From the NCBI GenBank assembly GCA_910587995.1, contig CAJUNS010000012.1:12827-55097 (forward strand): DNA of 42,271 bases, read 5' to 3'. Source of the DNA: an uncultured Oscillospiraceae bacterium. Lineage in GTDB: Bacteria > Bacillota_A > Clostridia > Oscillospirales > Acutalibacteraceae. Position 1 is the first letter of the stretch, and every line of letters begins with the position of its first letter. The notes below the pieces were generated by a model that was not told where the DNA came from, did no database searches, and saw only the letters and a list, made by a program, of their open reading frames with translations. A program made the position numbers and the translations under genes. Below, piece after piece: positions 15,332 through 23,096 of this stretch.

Positions 15332-16207
15332 ATGGCAAACAAAATCATCCTCAGCGCTGACAGCACCTGCGACATGGGCCCCCAGCTCAAAGAGCGCTAT
15401 CAGGTCAGCTACTATCCCTTTCACATCATCCTGGACGAAAAAGATTACCAAGACAATGTGGATATTACTGTTACAGAGATTTTTCAAGCCTACTATGACC
15501 GCAAAGCTTTGCCACGCACCGCGGCCATCAATGTGGGCGAGTATGTGGAGTACTTCCAGGACTGGGTCCGCCAGGGCTTTGATGTGATCCACCTAAACCT
15601 GGGCGGGGCTATTTCCAGCGCCCATCAAAACTGCCGTCTGGCCGCCCAGGAGCTGGCAGACTCCGGCGCGCCCGGCCGGGTCTATCCCATTGACAGCTTC
15701 AGCCTCTCCACTGGCATCGCCCTACAAGTTATAGACGCCGGGGACATGATTGCCGCCGGGCTGCCCGCCAGCGAGATTGCCCAACGGTTGGAGGCCAACC
15801 GCGGCCACATCCATGCCAGCTTCATTTTAGATACCCTGGACTTTATGCGGGCGGGAGGCCGGTGCTCCACGGTTGCCGCTGTCAGCGCCAACCTGTTAAG
15901 CCTCAAGCCCTGCATTGAGGTGGATAACCAGAGCGGCGGCATGCATGTGGGCAAAAAATACCGGGGCGCCCTGCAAAAAGTACTGGGCCAATATGTGAAG
16001 GACAAGCTGGCCCAGTACCCCCAAATTAAGCGAGGCCATCTCTTTATCACCTATTCTTCCATTGCGCCGGAAACGGTGGAGATGGTTCGGGAGACTGCAG
16101 CGGGCATTCTGGATTTCAAGGAAATCCATGCCACAAGAGCAAGCTGCACCATCGCCAGCCATTGCGGCCCCAACACTTTGGGCATACTATTTGAAACGGA
16201 GGCATAA
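15332..16207 (+). CDS. DegV-family fatty-acid-binding protein
   Basis: 291 residues. The opening IILSADSTCDMGP, the middle PIDSFSLSTGIALQVI (lipid head-group region) and C-terminal TRASCTIASHCGPNTLGI are all standard DegV landmarks. The family (FakB in staphylococci) binds fatty acids and presents them to the kinase FakA; FakA is not in the window. Gram-positive Clostridia usually carry many DegV paralogues with different chain preferences. GAGGT precedes ATG 15332 at nine bases. The next gene starts four bases after the stop. Confidence 0.92.
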   Translation: MANKIILSADSTCDMGPQLKERYQVSYYPFHIILDEKDYQDNVDITVTEIFQAYYDRKALPRTAAINVGEYVEYFQDWVRQGFDVIHLNLGGAISSAHQNCRLAAQELADSGAPGRVYPIDSFSLSTGIALQVIDAGDMIAAGLPASEIAQRLEANRGHIHASFILDTLDFMRAGGRCSTVAAVSANLLSLKPCIEVDNQSGGMHVGKKYRGALQKVLGQYVKDKLAQYPQIKRGHLFITYSSIAPETVEMVRETAAGILDFKEIHATRASCTIASHCGPNTLGILFETEA

Positions 16208-16211
16208 GCCA

Positions 16212-16883
16212 ATGGATATCCATCAATTTTTCCGCCGCTTTGCCGGGCGGCGTCTGCTCAAACGCACCCTTGCCATGATCATTGCCGTTATCTTTATGGG
16301 GATCGGCGTGGGCTTCTTCATGCTGGCCGCCATGGGTTCGGACCCCTTCTCCACCTTGAACCTAGGGGTCTCTTCCAAGCTGGGCCTGAGCTTTGGCGTC
16401 TGGCAGGCGATTTTTAACATCATTTTGCTGGCCTTGGTGGCCCTGGTAGACCGCTCGAAGCTGGGGCTGGGCACCATAGGCAACATGTTTTTGGTGGGCT
16501 TTGCCGCCGATGTTACGGGCAGTCTGCTCCGCCAGGTGCTGGTAGCTGAGGCCCTGGGCATTCCTGCCCGGGTGGGCATGACCCTTCTGGGGGTTGCCAT
16601 GCAGCTGGTGGGCTGCTCCTTGTACGTCACCTGCGCCCTGGGCATGGCCCCCTATGACTGCGTCAGCTATTTGGTGCCAGAGCGCACCAAAATCCCCTTC
16701 CGCTGGTGGCGCATTTTCACTGATGTGGTCTGCGTGGCCGTGGGCTTTGCCTGCGGGGCTTCCTTCGGCATTGGGACACTCATTATGGCCTTTGGCACCG
16801 GGCCCATTCTGCCGCTGCTGAACCAGTATGTTTCCGAGCCTCTGCTGCGGGCCAAGGAGTACAAAACGGTACAGAACGAGTGA
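16212..16883 (+). CDS. YczE/YitT-type integral membrane protein
   Basis: 223 residues with about five hydrophobic segments. The segment MLAAMGSDPFSTLNLGVSS followed by SFGVWQAIFNIILL is typical of the YczE/YyaS membrane family of Firmicutes; the conserved pattern recurs as ALGMAPYDCVSYLV in the second half. Start 16212 is chosen because GGAGG lies nine bases before it and four bases after the degV stop; longer in-frame reading from 16062 would overlap degV. The biochemical role of the family is not established. Confidence 0.85.
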   Translation: MDIHQFFRRFAGRRLLKRTLAMIIAVIFMGIGVGFFMLAAMGSDPFSTLNLGVSSKLGLSFGVWQAIFNIILLALVALVDRSKLGLGTIGNMFLVGFAADVTGSLLRQVLVAEALGIPARVGMTLLGVAMQLVGCSLYVTCALGMAPYDCVSYLVPERTKIPFRWWRIFTDVVCVAVGFACGASFGIGTLIMAFGTGPILPLLNQYVSEPLLRAKEYKTVQNE

Positions 16884-17209
16884 GAAAGGCAGCGGCCGCT
16901 GCCGGTTGGTTCATATTCTATGGCCTCCGCAGGCACAAGAGCAAAAAGGAGCTGGACGAGAATCTGATCGCCCAAGGAAAGTTCACCACAGGTTATGCCC
17001 ACCGCTTCAACACCCCTGACCGCAGAAGATAAAGAAAAAACGCCTGCCGGACCCCCGGCGGGCGCTTTTTGCTGTATGTACAGTTCCTCCACGCTCCCGT
17101 CCGTTGGCCGGGGTAGGGAGTTTTCTTCCTCTTCCTGATCATAGAGCACCAGGGCCAGCAGCACCAGGATCATCAACAGTATGGGAAGAAGCTTTTTTAC
17201 CAGTTCCAC
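16667..17209 (-). CDS. Doubtful membrane-anchored small protein
   Basis: The N-terminal 45 residues look real: GTG 17209 with AGAGGTGA upstream, a Leu-rich helix KKLLPILLMILVLLALVLY and an acidic stretch DQEEEEN. A strong promoter (17268-17297) points at it. Beyond about residue 50 the frame runs through the terminator hairpin at 17041-17070 and antisense to the YczE gene, where composition is that of a shadow frame. Either the protein is longer than expected with a non-conserved tail or the original stop was lost by a frameshift. Treat only the N-terminal part as supported. Confidence 0.35.
   Translation of the reverse strand: MELVKKLLPILLMILVLLALVLYDQEEEENSLPRPTDGSVEELYIQQKAPAGGPAGVFSLSSAVRGVEAVGITCGELSLGDQILVQLLFALVPAEAIEYEPTGSGRCLSHSFCTVLYSLARSRGSETYWFSSGRMGPVPKAIMSVPMPKEAPQAKPTATQTTSVKMRHQRKGILVRSGTK
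16880..17032 (+). CDS. 50-residue basic protein coupled to YczE gene
   Basis: A small ORF whose GTG start overlaps the YczE stop (GTGA). The product has a short hydrophobic N-terminus (AAAAAGWFIFYGL), then RRHKSKKELDENLIAQGKF and TTGYAHRFNTPDRRR. Charged, plausible codon content, coupling by overlap and the terminator directly after its stop (stem from 17041) support a real gene. It has no own Shine-Dalgarno. Function unknown; a membrane-associated partner of the YczE protein is a guess. Confidence 0.55.
   Translation: MRKAAAAAGWFIFYGLRRHKSKKELDENLIAQGKFTTGYAHRFNTPDRRR
17041..17070. terminator. Terminator after the degV operon
   Basis: CGCCTGCCGG (17041-17050) pairs with CCGGCGGGCG (17055-17064) with one wobble; TTTTT follows at 17066-17070 and an A-run precedes it, so it can act in both directions. 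Confidence 0.85.
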
Positions 17210-17237
17210 CAGCGGGTCACCTCTTGATTGCTATGAA

Positions 17238-17273
17238 TATAATTATGTAGTGTGTCAACACTACATAATTATA
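17238..17273. promoter_or_regulatory. 36-bp perfect-arm palindromic operator
   Basis: TATAATTATGTAGTG (17238-17252), six-base centre TGTCAA, then the exact reverse complement (17259-17273). The right arm contains the -10 box of the minus-strand promoter. It lies 50 bp upstream of the ribbon-helix-helix gene and is the natural candidate for its operator, predicting repression of the divergent small gene and perhaps autoregulation. Confidence 0.75.
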
Positions 17274-17297
17274 GCATAGTAAACGCTTGGCTGTCAA
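17268..17297 (-). promoter_or_regulatory. Strong minus-strand promoter overlapping the palindrome
   Basis: On the minus strand TTGACA (17297-17292), 18-bp spacer, TATAAT (17273-17268): both boxes are perfect consensus. It would transcribe toward the doubtful small membrane protein at 17209. Confidence 0.75.
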
Positions 17298-17323
17298 GTT
17301 AAACTATAGCCAGAGGTGATTGT

Positions 17324-17518
17324 ATGGCACAGGAAATCCGCATTACCAAAAAGCCCCCTCGCAGGGGGGACGATGGCTATAAGGTGGTGTCTGTCCGGAT
17401 GCGGGAGGAAATGCTGGAGCAGCTGGACGGTCTTTCGGAGAAAACCAACCGCTCCCGCAATGAGCTGATCAATATGCTGCTGGAATCGGCCCTGCACATT
17501 GTAAAGGTGGAAGAGTAG
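17324..17518 (+). CDS. Ribbon-helix-helix (Arc/CopG-type) regulator
   Basis: 64 residues. After a basic N-terminus (ITKKPPRRGDD), YKVVSVRMREEMLEQLDGL gives the DNA-contacting beta-strand and helix A, and NRSRNELINMLLESAL helix B of the RHH fold. AGAGGTGA precedes ATG 17324. Dimers of such proteins bind short inverted or direct repeats; the 36-bp palindrome just upstream is a good candidate. No toxin gene is linked. A strong terminator follows the stop. Confidence 0.85.
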   Translation: MAQEIRITKKPPRRGDDGYKVVSVRMREEMLEQLDGLSEKTNRSRNELINMLLESALHIVKVEE

Positions 17519-17526
17519 CGCAAAAA

Positions 17527-17558
17527 GAGCCGGAGGAAGTCCTCCGGCTCTCGCTTTT
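17527..17558. terminator. Bidirectional terminator between RHH gene and phosphoglucomutase
   Basis: GAGCCGGAGG (17527-17536) pairs with CCTCCGGCTC (17541-17550); TTTTT follows at 17554-17558 and an A-run precedes, serving both convergent genes. Confidence 0.88.
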
Positions 17559-17566
17559 TCTCTCGA

Positions 17567-19264
17567 TTAGATGCCCAGCAGCGCTGGGACCTGGTCTTTC
17601 ATCTTCTGAATAATCTCCTCAGCCTGGGCCTGGGTGGCGCCCTTGCCGGAGAGGTAAATCTTAATCTTGGGTTCCGTGCCGGAGGGCCGCACAATCAGCT
17701 TGCAGCCGTTCTCCATGCGGTATTCCAGCACATTGGACTTGGGCAGGTCAATGGCTCCCTCCACGTCGCCGTAAGACTGGGAGGTCTGATAGTCGCTGCG
17801 GCCCACTACTTTGGCCCCGGCGATTTCCGCGGGCGGGTTTTGACGCAGCTTCTCCATAATGCCGTTCATGGTCTTCATGCCGTCTTCGCCCTCAAAGCCG
17901 AAGTTGCACAGGTCGTTTTTGTAGAAGCCATATTTCTCGTACAGGGCGTGCATGGCGTCCACCAAGGTCATGCCCTTTTCCTTATAGTAGGCGGCCATCT
18001 GGCAGATGAGCATGCTGCCATCCACCGCGTCCTTGTCCCGCACATAGCCGCCGGACAGGTAGCCATAGCTCTCCTCAAAGCCCAGCAGGTAGCTGTCCGC
18101 GCTGCCTTCTTTCTCTTCCAGCTCGGCGATGATGTCGCCAATGTACTTAAAGCCGGTGAGGCAGCGGCGCAGTTCCACGCCGTATTCCTTGGCAATGGGG
18201 TCCACCATGTCGGTGCTGACAATGGTGGTCACAGCCACAGGATGGGCGGGCAGGCGGCCCTGTTCCTTCTTCACCCGGGCGATGAAATCCAGCAGCATAA
18301 TGCCCACCTCGTTGCCAGTCATCAGCACGTACTCGCCCTTCTGGTTCACCGCGATGCCGACCCGGTCGCTGTCCGGGTCCGTGGCCAGCAGCAGGTCGGG
18401 CTGGACCTGCTGGCACAGGGCAAGGCCCTTTTCCAAAGCCTCCCGGAACTCGGGATTGGGGTAGGGGCAGGTGGGGAAGTTTCCGTCAGGCTCGCTCTGC
18501 TCGGGCACAACGGTTACGTCCTTCACGCCGATCTTATCCAAAATGCGCAGCACACACATTTTACCCGCGCCGTTAAGGGGGGTATAGACCAGCTTCAAAG
18601 AACTGGCGTCCACGTTGAGGCTCTCGCCATAAACCGCCTCAATAAACGCGTCTACGGTCTCATCGCCGATATACTGGATCAGTCCCTGGTCCACACCGGC
18701 CTGAAAGTCCATTTTCTTCACATCCGCGAAGATATCCAGGGAGTTAATTTCGTTCATAATGCCATCGGCCATGTCGGCGGTCACCTGGCAGCCATCGGAG
18801 CCATAGGCCTTATAGCCGTTGTACTTGGCGGGGTTGTGGCTGGCGGTGACGCAGATGCCCGCGTCGCACTTTAGGTGCCGCACCGCGAAGGAGAGCGCCG
18901 GGGTGGGCATCAGCTGGGGGTAGAGATAGGCTTTAATGCCGTTGGCGGCCAGCACGGCGGCGGACTGCTGGGCAAAGGCCACGCCCTTGTTCCGGCTGTC
19001 GTGGGCAATGGCCACGCTCTGGGGCCTGCCATTGGCGTGCTTCAAAAGGTAGTTGGCCATACCCTGGGTGGCCTTGCGCACGGTGTAGACGTTCATGCGG
19101 TTGGTGCCCGCGCCGATGACGCCCCGCAGGCCCCCGGTACCGAATTCCAGGTCCCGGTAAAAGCGGTCGTTAATCTCTTCGGGCTGATCCTTCACGGCTT
19201 CCAGCTCGGCGGTCAGATCCTTGTCATCCAAGTCCTGCCCGAGCCATCTTTTAAATTCTGACAT
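17567..19264 (-). CDS. pgcA: Phosphoglucomutase / phospho-sugar mutase (PgcA type)
   Basis: 565-residue cytoplasmic enzyme interconverting glucose 1- and 6-phosphate. Motifs in order: EFGTGGLRGVIGAGTNRMN, the phosphoserine loop VTASHNPAKYNGYK, metal loop ATDPDSDRVGI, sugar-binding GFEESYGYL and the phosphate-binding RPSGTEPKIKIY. Full length for the PGM2-like group of Firmicutes. AAAGGGA precedes ATG 19264. It supplies UDP-glucose and glycogen precursors. The symbol is by family resemblance; phosphomannomutase activity is also possible. Confidence 0.93.
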   Translation of the reverse strand: MSEFKRWLGQDLDDKDLTAELEAVKDQPEEINDRFYRDLEFGTGGLRGVIGAGTNRMNVYTVRKATQGMANYLLKHANGRPQSVAIAHDSRNKGVAFAQQSAAVLAANGIKAYLYPQLMPTPALSFAVRHLKCDAGICVTASHNPAKYNGYKAYGSDGCQVTADMADGIMNEINSLDIFADVKKMDFQAGVDQGLIQYIGDETVDAFIEAVYGESLNVDASSLKLVYTPLNGAGKMCVLRILDKIGVKDVTVVPEQSEPDGNFPTCPYPNPEFREALEKGLALCQQVQPDLLLATDPDSDRVGIAVNQKGEYVLMTGNEVGIMLLDFIARVKKEQGRLPAHPVAVTTIVSTDMVDPIAKEYGVELRRCLTGFKYIGDIIAELEEKEGSADSYLLGFEESYGYLSGGYVRDKDAVDGSMLICQMAAYYKEKGMTLVDAMHALYEKYGFYKNDLCNFGFEGEDGMKTMNGIMEKLRQNPPAEIAGAKVVGRSDYQTSQSYGDVEGAIDLPKSNVLEYRMENGCKLIVRPSGTEPKIKIYLSGKGATQAQAEEIIQKMKDQVPALLGI

Positions 19265-19328
19265 GCTGCATCGTCCCTTTCTCCCCGGCGGCCCGTAAGC
19301 GGGGCATATGACCGGTTTATTCTATTCT

Positions 19329-19357
19329 ATATTACCATTTTTTGTGCGTAAAGTCAA
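19329..19357 (-). promoter_or_regulatory. Promoter of the phosphoglucomutase gene
   Basis: On the minus strand TTGACT (19357-19352), 17-bp spacer ending TGG, TAATAT (19334-19329), an extended -10 as well. Confidence 0.75.
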
Positions 19358-19375
19358 CTCGAAACTTGTGGTAGG

Positions 19376-19460
19376 GAGTGTCCCAACCACAGAGATAATC
19401 ATTCGTGTTCCCCCGCCCTACGGGCGGGGGAACACGAAAAGTTCTCCGAAACGGACACTC
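19376..19460. repeat. Dispersed palindromic repeat, copy A
   Basis: Ends in the inverted pair GAGTGTCC / GGACACTC. The centre is a 15-bp perfect hairpin, CGTGTTCCCCCGCCC with its complement around TAC. A related copy is at 23813-23886; shared blocks include TGTCCCAACCACAGAGATAA and CTCCGAAACGGACACTCG. It lies upstream of the phosphoglucomutase promoter. The rest of the gap between 19265 and 19553 shows no gene. Confidence 0.8.
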
Positions 19461-19553
19461 GCCTTGTGGCAAGCGTCAAATTAGCATGAACCACCGGCCC
19501 GCTCCGCAAAAAGCCTTTGCTTCAGCCGGGCGCTCTCCGCAGCGGTTCCGCCC

Positions 19554-20048
19554 TTACGCATCCCGCCCGCAGCACTTTTTATATTTTTTCCCACTGCCGC
19601 AGGGGCAGGGGTCATTGCGCCCAATTTTCTCCCCTTTTACCACGGTTTTGGAGCTTTTCTGCTCCTTATAAAGCTCCTTACGGCGCTCCTGGGTCAGCAG
19701 GGGATCCCATTCGGGCAGGTTATAGAGCCAGTCCGCCTTGGCCTCCACCATGTTTTTGTAGAGCAGCTCCCGGTCGTAGTCCAAGCTTATGGGGGAGTCC
19801 GCCTCCAAGCTTTCCAGGTCGTTGGGGGTCTTCAAGCTGTCGTTGGCGCCATCTAAAAAGCCCATCATAATAATAGGTTCCACCCCAAAGCGCTGGGCGC
19901 ACTGGGACAAAGTGCCGGGCTGGTCCCCGCCGGTGAGCAGCTGGCGGTAGAATTGGGTTTCCTGATCAAAATACTGCTTCCAAAACTTCACGCCCTGAGC
20001 CTGCTGGCCGTCTTCGGCGTATTTTCTCCAATCTTCCAATAGGGACAT
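19554..20048 (-). CDS. SEC-C motif protein
   Basis: 164 residues. The N-terminal 125 residues are mostly helical (LEDWRKYAEDGQQAQG, FWKQYFDQETQFYRQLL) without a recognised domain. The C-terminus IGRNDPCPCGSGKKYKKCCG is a textbook SEC-C zinc-binding motif as found at the end of SecA and in many stand-alone proteins. Start ATG 20048 has AAGGAG eight bases before it. The promoter at 20196-20224 gives a leader of about 140 bases almost filled by a cloverleaf palindrome. Function unknown; protein or nucleic-acid contacts through the zinc motif are possible. Confidence 0.85.
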   Translation of the reverse strand: MSLLEDWRKYAEDGQQAQGVKFWKQYFDQETQFYRQLLTGGDQPGTLSQCAQRFGVEPIIMMGFLDGANDSLKTPNDLESLEADSPISLDYDRELLYKNMVEAKADWLYNLPEWDPLLTQERRKELYKEQKSSKTVVKGEKIGRNDPCPCGSGKKYKKCCGRDA

Positions 20049-20069
20049 GATTTTCACTCCTTGTGTTAT

Positions 20070-20179
20070 AGTAAACGCACTTGAAAATCGGTAAATACCG
20101 ATTTTCAAGCAGGACGGCGCGGGCGTGCCCGTGCCGCCAGGTTCAAAAGAGGTATCACCTCTTTTGAACTGCGTTAACT
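20070..20179 (-). repeat. 110-bp cloverleaf palindrome in the 5' leader of the SEC-C gene
   Basis: Outer stem AGTAAACGCA (20070-20079) with TGCGTTAACT (20170-20179), nine of ten paired. Directly inside are three hairpins without gaps: 14-bp arms CTTGAAAATCGGTA at 20080-20093 with 20096-20109; a GC-rich hairpin GGCGCGGGC with GCCCGTGCC at 20116-20135; and 13-bp perfect arms GTTCAAAAGAGGT at 20141-20153 with 20157-20169. It starts about 10 bases after the predicted RNA start and ends just before the Shine-Dalgarno, so it may act as a leader RNA or be a mobile palindromic element. Confidence 0.8.
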
Positions 20180-20195
20180 TTAAAGATACTGGTTA

Positions 20196-20224
20196 ATACT
20201 AGCATGTTTGGGGGAGGCTGTCAA
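20196..20224 (-). promoter_or_regulatory. Promoter of the SEC-C gene
   Basis: On the minus strand TTGACA (20224-20219), 17-bp spacer, TAGTAT (20201-20196). The RNA would begin near 20189. Confidence 0.75.
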
Positions 20225-20302
20225 GCGGGGCAAACTGGAAAGGAAAAGGCGAAAGAATGGCGTTGACGCCGCCGGCCTCATGGCTTGGCGGGTTCCTTTT
20301 TT

Positions 20303-21583
20303 CTATGCGCTGTGCGCCTCGCCTTCCACCGGCCCCCGCTTAATTTTCGAAAAAAGTATCCTCTGGCTGCTGTACAGTCCAAAATAACCCGACAGGACAA
20401 ACGCCACCGCCACGCCAATGGCAAACAGCCCTAGCTCGCCTGTGGAAAACATCTCCGCCGCCAGCAGCAGCGAGGCCAGCGGGCAGTTTACCACCGAGCA
20501 GAATAGGGCAATCATCCCCACTGCCGCCGCAAAACCGGGCTCCAAGCCCAGCACCGGGCCCACCGCGCAGCCGAATGTGGCCCCGATAAACAGAGTGGGT
20601 ACAATCTCGCCCCCGCGGAACCCTGTGCCCACACAGAGAGCGGTGAGGACCAGCTTTAGCAAAAAGGCCCAGGGCAGAGCCTGCCCATCTACGGCCCGCT
20701 GGATCATATGGGCCCCAGCTCCCGCAAAATCATACAGACCGAAAACGCCCGCCGCCAGGGCCATAACCAAGCCTCCGGCGGCAATGCGGAGATAGGAATT
20801 TTTCAGCAGTTTTTCCGCCCAATGCCCCGCCTGATGCAGGGCCGCGCAGAACAGAATACTCACCAGCGCCGCCAGCGCCGCCAATGCCGCCACCCGCCCG
20901 GCGGAGGAAAGCTCCAGGGGAGGAATTCCGTGGGGCAGGACGTAACGCATGGGAGCGGCTCCCAGAGCCCTGCCTGTGAGGAAAGAGGCATAGGAGGCAA
21001 GCACACAGGGCAGAAAGGCGCTGTAGGGCATAGAGCCCACCTGGACCACCTCCAGCACAAAGACCGCCGCCGCTAGAGGCGTTCCGAACATGGCGGAAAA
21101 GCAGGCCGCCATGCCGCACATGGATAGCACCCGCACATCATCTCCGTCAAAACGGAGGAGTTCGCCGAAATTATGGCCGATGCTGCCTCCCAGCTGCAAT
21201 GCGGCCCCCTCCCGGCCTACCGAAGCCCCAAAGGTGTGGGACAGCAAGGTACCACACACAATCAGAGGGGCCAGCGGAAGGGGCACATGTTCATTGGTGG
21301 TAACCGATTGGATGATCAGATTGGTCCCAGCGCTGAAGCTGACCCGGCACAGACGGTAGAGCAGCAGGGTCAGCAGGCCAGCCAGAGGCAGGAGCCAGAT
21401 CAGCGTGGGGTAGGTTTGGCGCAGTCCGGTGACGCGGTCAATGGCGGCGTGAAAGCCTGTGCCCAGCAGGCCGCAGAGCACGCCTAAGGCGGTTGCGGCC
21501 AAAGTCCATTTAAGAAAGGCCAGCAGGTAGAGCCCTGCCCGGCGGAGCAGTTGGCACAAGGTCTGGCGTTTGTCCAGATTCAT
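20303..21583 (-). CDS. CLC-family chloride/fluoride channel or antiporter
   Basis: 426-residue polytopic membrane protein. CLC signatures: SAGTNLIIQSV in place of GSGIP, then PLAPLIVCGTLLSHTFGASVGREGAALQLGG carrying the external gating Glu in GREG, and TGFRGGEIVPTLFIGATFG (GxFxP-like region). The altered first motif and GREGxxxQ context resemble the CLC-F fluoride/proton antiporter branch more than classical chloride transporters; no fluoride riboswitch was recognised upstream, so the ion is uncertain. A Shine-Dalgarno-like GAAAGGGA precedes ATG 21583. It follows the MATE gene by 97 bp in the same direction. Confidence 0.87.
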   Translation of the reverse strand: MNLDKRQTLCQLLRRAGLYLLAFLKWTLAATALGVLCGLLGTGFHAAIDRVTGLRQTYPTLIWLLPLAGLLTLLLYRLCRVSFSAGTNLIIQSVTTNEHVPLPLAPLIVCGTLLSHTFGASVGREGAALQLGGSIGHNFGELLRFDGDDVRVLSMCGMAACFSAMFGTPLAAAVFVLEVVQVGSMPYSAFLPCVLASYASFLTGRALGAAPMRYVLPHGIPPLELSSAGRVAALAALAALVSILFCAALHQAGHWAEKLLKNSYLRIAAGGLVMALAAGVFGLYDFAGAGAHMIQRAVDGQALPWAFLLKLVLTALCVGTGFRGGEIVPTLFIGATFGCAVGPVLGLEPGFAAAVGMIALFCSVVNCPLASLLLAAEMFSTGELGLFAIGVAVAFVLSGYFGLYSSQRILFSKIKRGPVEGEAHSA

Positions 21584-21680
21584 GGTTTTCCCTTTCTTCT
21601 GCGTGCGTGGTTGTGGGTGGCGTTAAGGGCAGAGGGCTAGGAGCGCTTTGGAGAGTAGGAGAGGGCCTCTTTGCAGCGGA

Positions 21681-23054
21681 CTAGAGAATCGCTTTTTCCG
21701 CCTTCTTCTTAATGACGAAGTAAGAGATCCCTGTTAAGATGCCAGTCAGCGTCCAAGAAACCGGGTAAGAGGCGAACAGCACCGTCCAGGCGGGCCACAT
21801 GGCAAAGACCGTGTAGACCCACAAAACCCGCAGTACGCAGGTTCCAAAGACCGTATCCAGCATCGGGGCCATGGAGTAGCCCATGCCCCGCATGCCGCCC
21901 ACGAAAATATTCATGGGCCCAATGCTGAAATAGAACACGCAGTTAATCAGCATCCGCTGCCGCCCAAAAGCAATAACGGCTGGGTCGGTGGAATAGATGC
22001 TCAGCAGGGCGTCTCCCGCCAGATAGGCGGACACGCCCAGCAGCAGCCCCAGTGCGGTAACCAGCCCTACGCAGAGGAGGACGGTTTTGCGGACCCGCTC
22101 CATTTTTTTCGCGCCGTAATTCTGGCCCACAAAGCTTTGAGCGCCCTGGGTGAAAGCATCCAGGCTGGTGAACAGGAAGCCCTCAATGTTTCCAGCGGCG
22201 GTGCTGCCCGCCATGGCCACTGAGCCAAAGGAGTTGACCGTAGACTGAATGAGCACGTTGGAGATGGAAAACATGCTGCTCTGAATTCCCGCTGGGATGC
22301 CGATTTTGGTCATGTCCCGGAGCTTGGGGCCATAGATTTTCAGTTCTTTCAAGAAGAGGCGGTAGGGCCCCTCGCTGCGGGTGAGGCAGAGGATAACCAG
22401 CCCGGCGGACACGCACTGGCTGAGTACCGTGGCTAGGGCTACCCCGGCCACGCCCATGTGCAGAACAATCACGAAAAACAGGTTCAGCACCACGTTAATG
22501 ATTCCAGCGGTAAGTAAAAAGTAAAGAGGCCGCTGAGTGTCGCCCACGGCCCGCAGAATGGCGGAGCCAAAGTTATAAAGCATAGAGGCGGGCATTCCCG
22601 CGAAGATGATGCGCATATAGAGCACCGAGTGGTCAATTACATCGGCGGGGGTGTCCATCAGCCGCAGCAGAGGGCGGGACAGGCCAATGCCCAGAAAAAT
22701 CAGCACAAAGCCGCTGAGGGCGGCAATAAGCACCGCCGTATGTACGGTCTCTTTCAGGTCCCGGTTTTGGCCCGCCCCATAAAACCGGGCGCACAGTACA
22801 TTCACCCCAATGGAAAGGCCCATAAACAGGTTGACAATGAGCATGTTCAAGGCTCCGGTGGAGCCCACCGCCGCCAGGGCGTGGCTGCCGGCGAAACGGC
22901 CCACCACCACAATGTCAGCGGCGTTAAAGAGCAGCTGCAAGATCCCCGAAAGGGCCAGGGGGATGGAAAACTGGATCAGTTTGCCCAAAAGGGGCCCCTC
23001 GGTCATGTTGATCTCATAGGAGCCCCGGCGGCCTCGGGCCAGGTTGAATTTCAT
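21681..23054 (-). CDS. MATE-family efflux transporter
   Basis: 457 residues with about 12 predicted helices in two repeats: GPLLGKLIQFSIPLALSGILQ and ADIVVVGRFAGSHALAAVGS open the first half; TKIGIPAGIQSSMFSISNVL and GSVAMAGSTAAGNIEG the second. Distinct from the MATE protein at 5842. AGGAAGGAAG precedes ATG 23054, preferred over the in-frame 23075. It lies 42 bp after the TetR gene in the same direction, so the regulator probably controls or is co-expressed with this exporter. Confidence 0.92.
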   Translation of the reverse strand: MKFNLARGRRGSYEINMTEGPLLGKLIQFSIPLALSGILQLLFNAADIVVVGRFAGSHALAAVGSTGALNMLIVNLFMGLSIGVNVLCARFYGAGQNRDLKETVHTAVLIAALSGFVLIFLGIGLSRPLLRLMDTPADVIDHSVLYMRIIFAGMPASMLYNFGSAILRAVGDTQRPLYFLLTAGIINVVLNLFFVIVLHMGVAGVALATVLSQCVSAGLVILCLTRSEGPYRLFLKELKIYGPKLRDMTKIGIPAGIQSSMFSISNVLIQSTVNSFGSVAMAGSTAAGNIEGFLFTSLDAFTQGAQSFVGQNYGAKKMERVRKTVLLCVGLVTALGLLLGVSAYLAGDALLSIYSTDPAVIAFGRQRMLINCVFYFSIGPMNIFVGGMRGMGYSMAPMLDTVFGTCVLRVLWVYTVFAMWPAWTVLFASYPVSWTLTGILTGISYFVIKKKAEKAIL

Positions 23055-23096
23055 AAACACAACTTCCTTCCTCATCTGCGGCCCCTGGCGTGGGGA

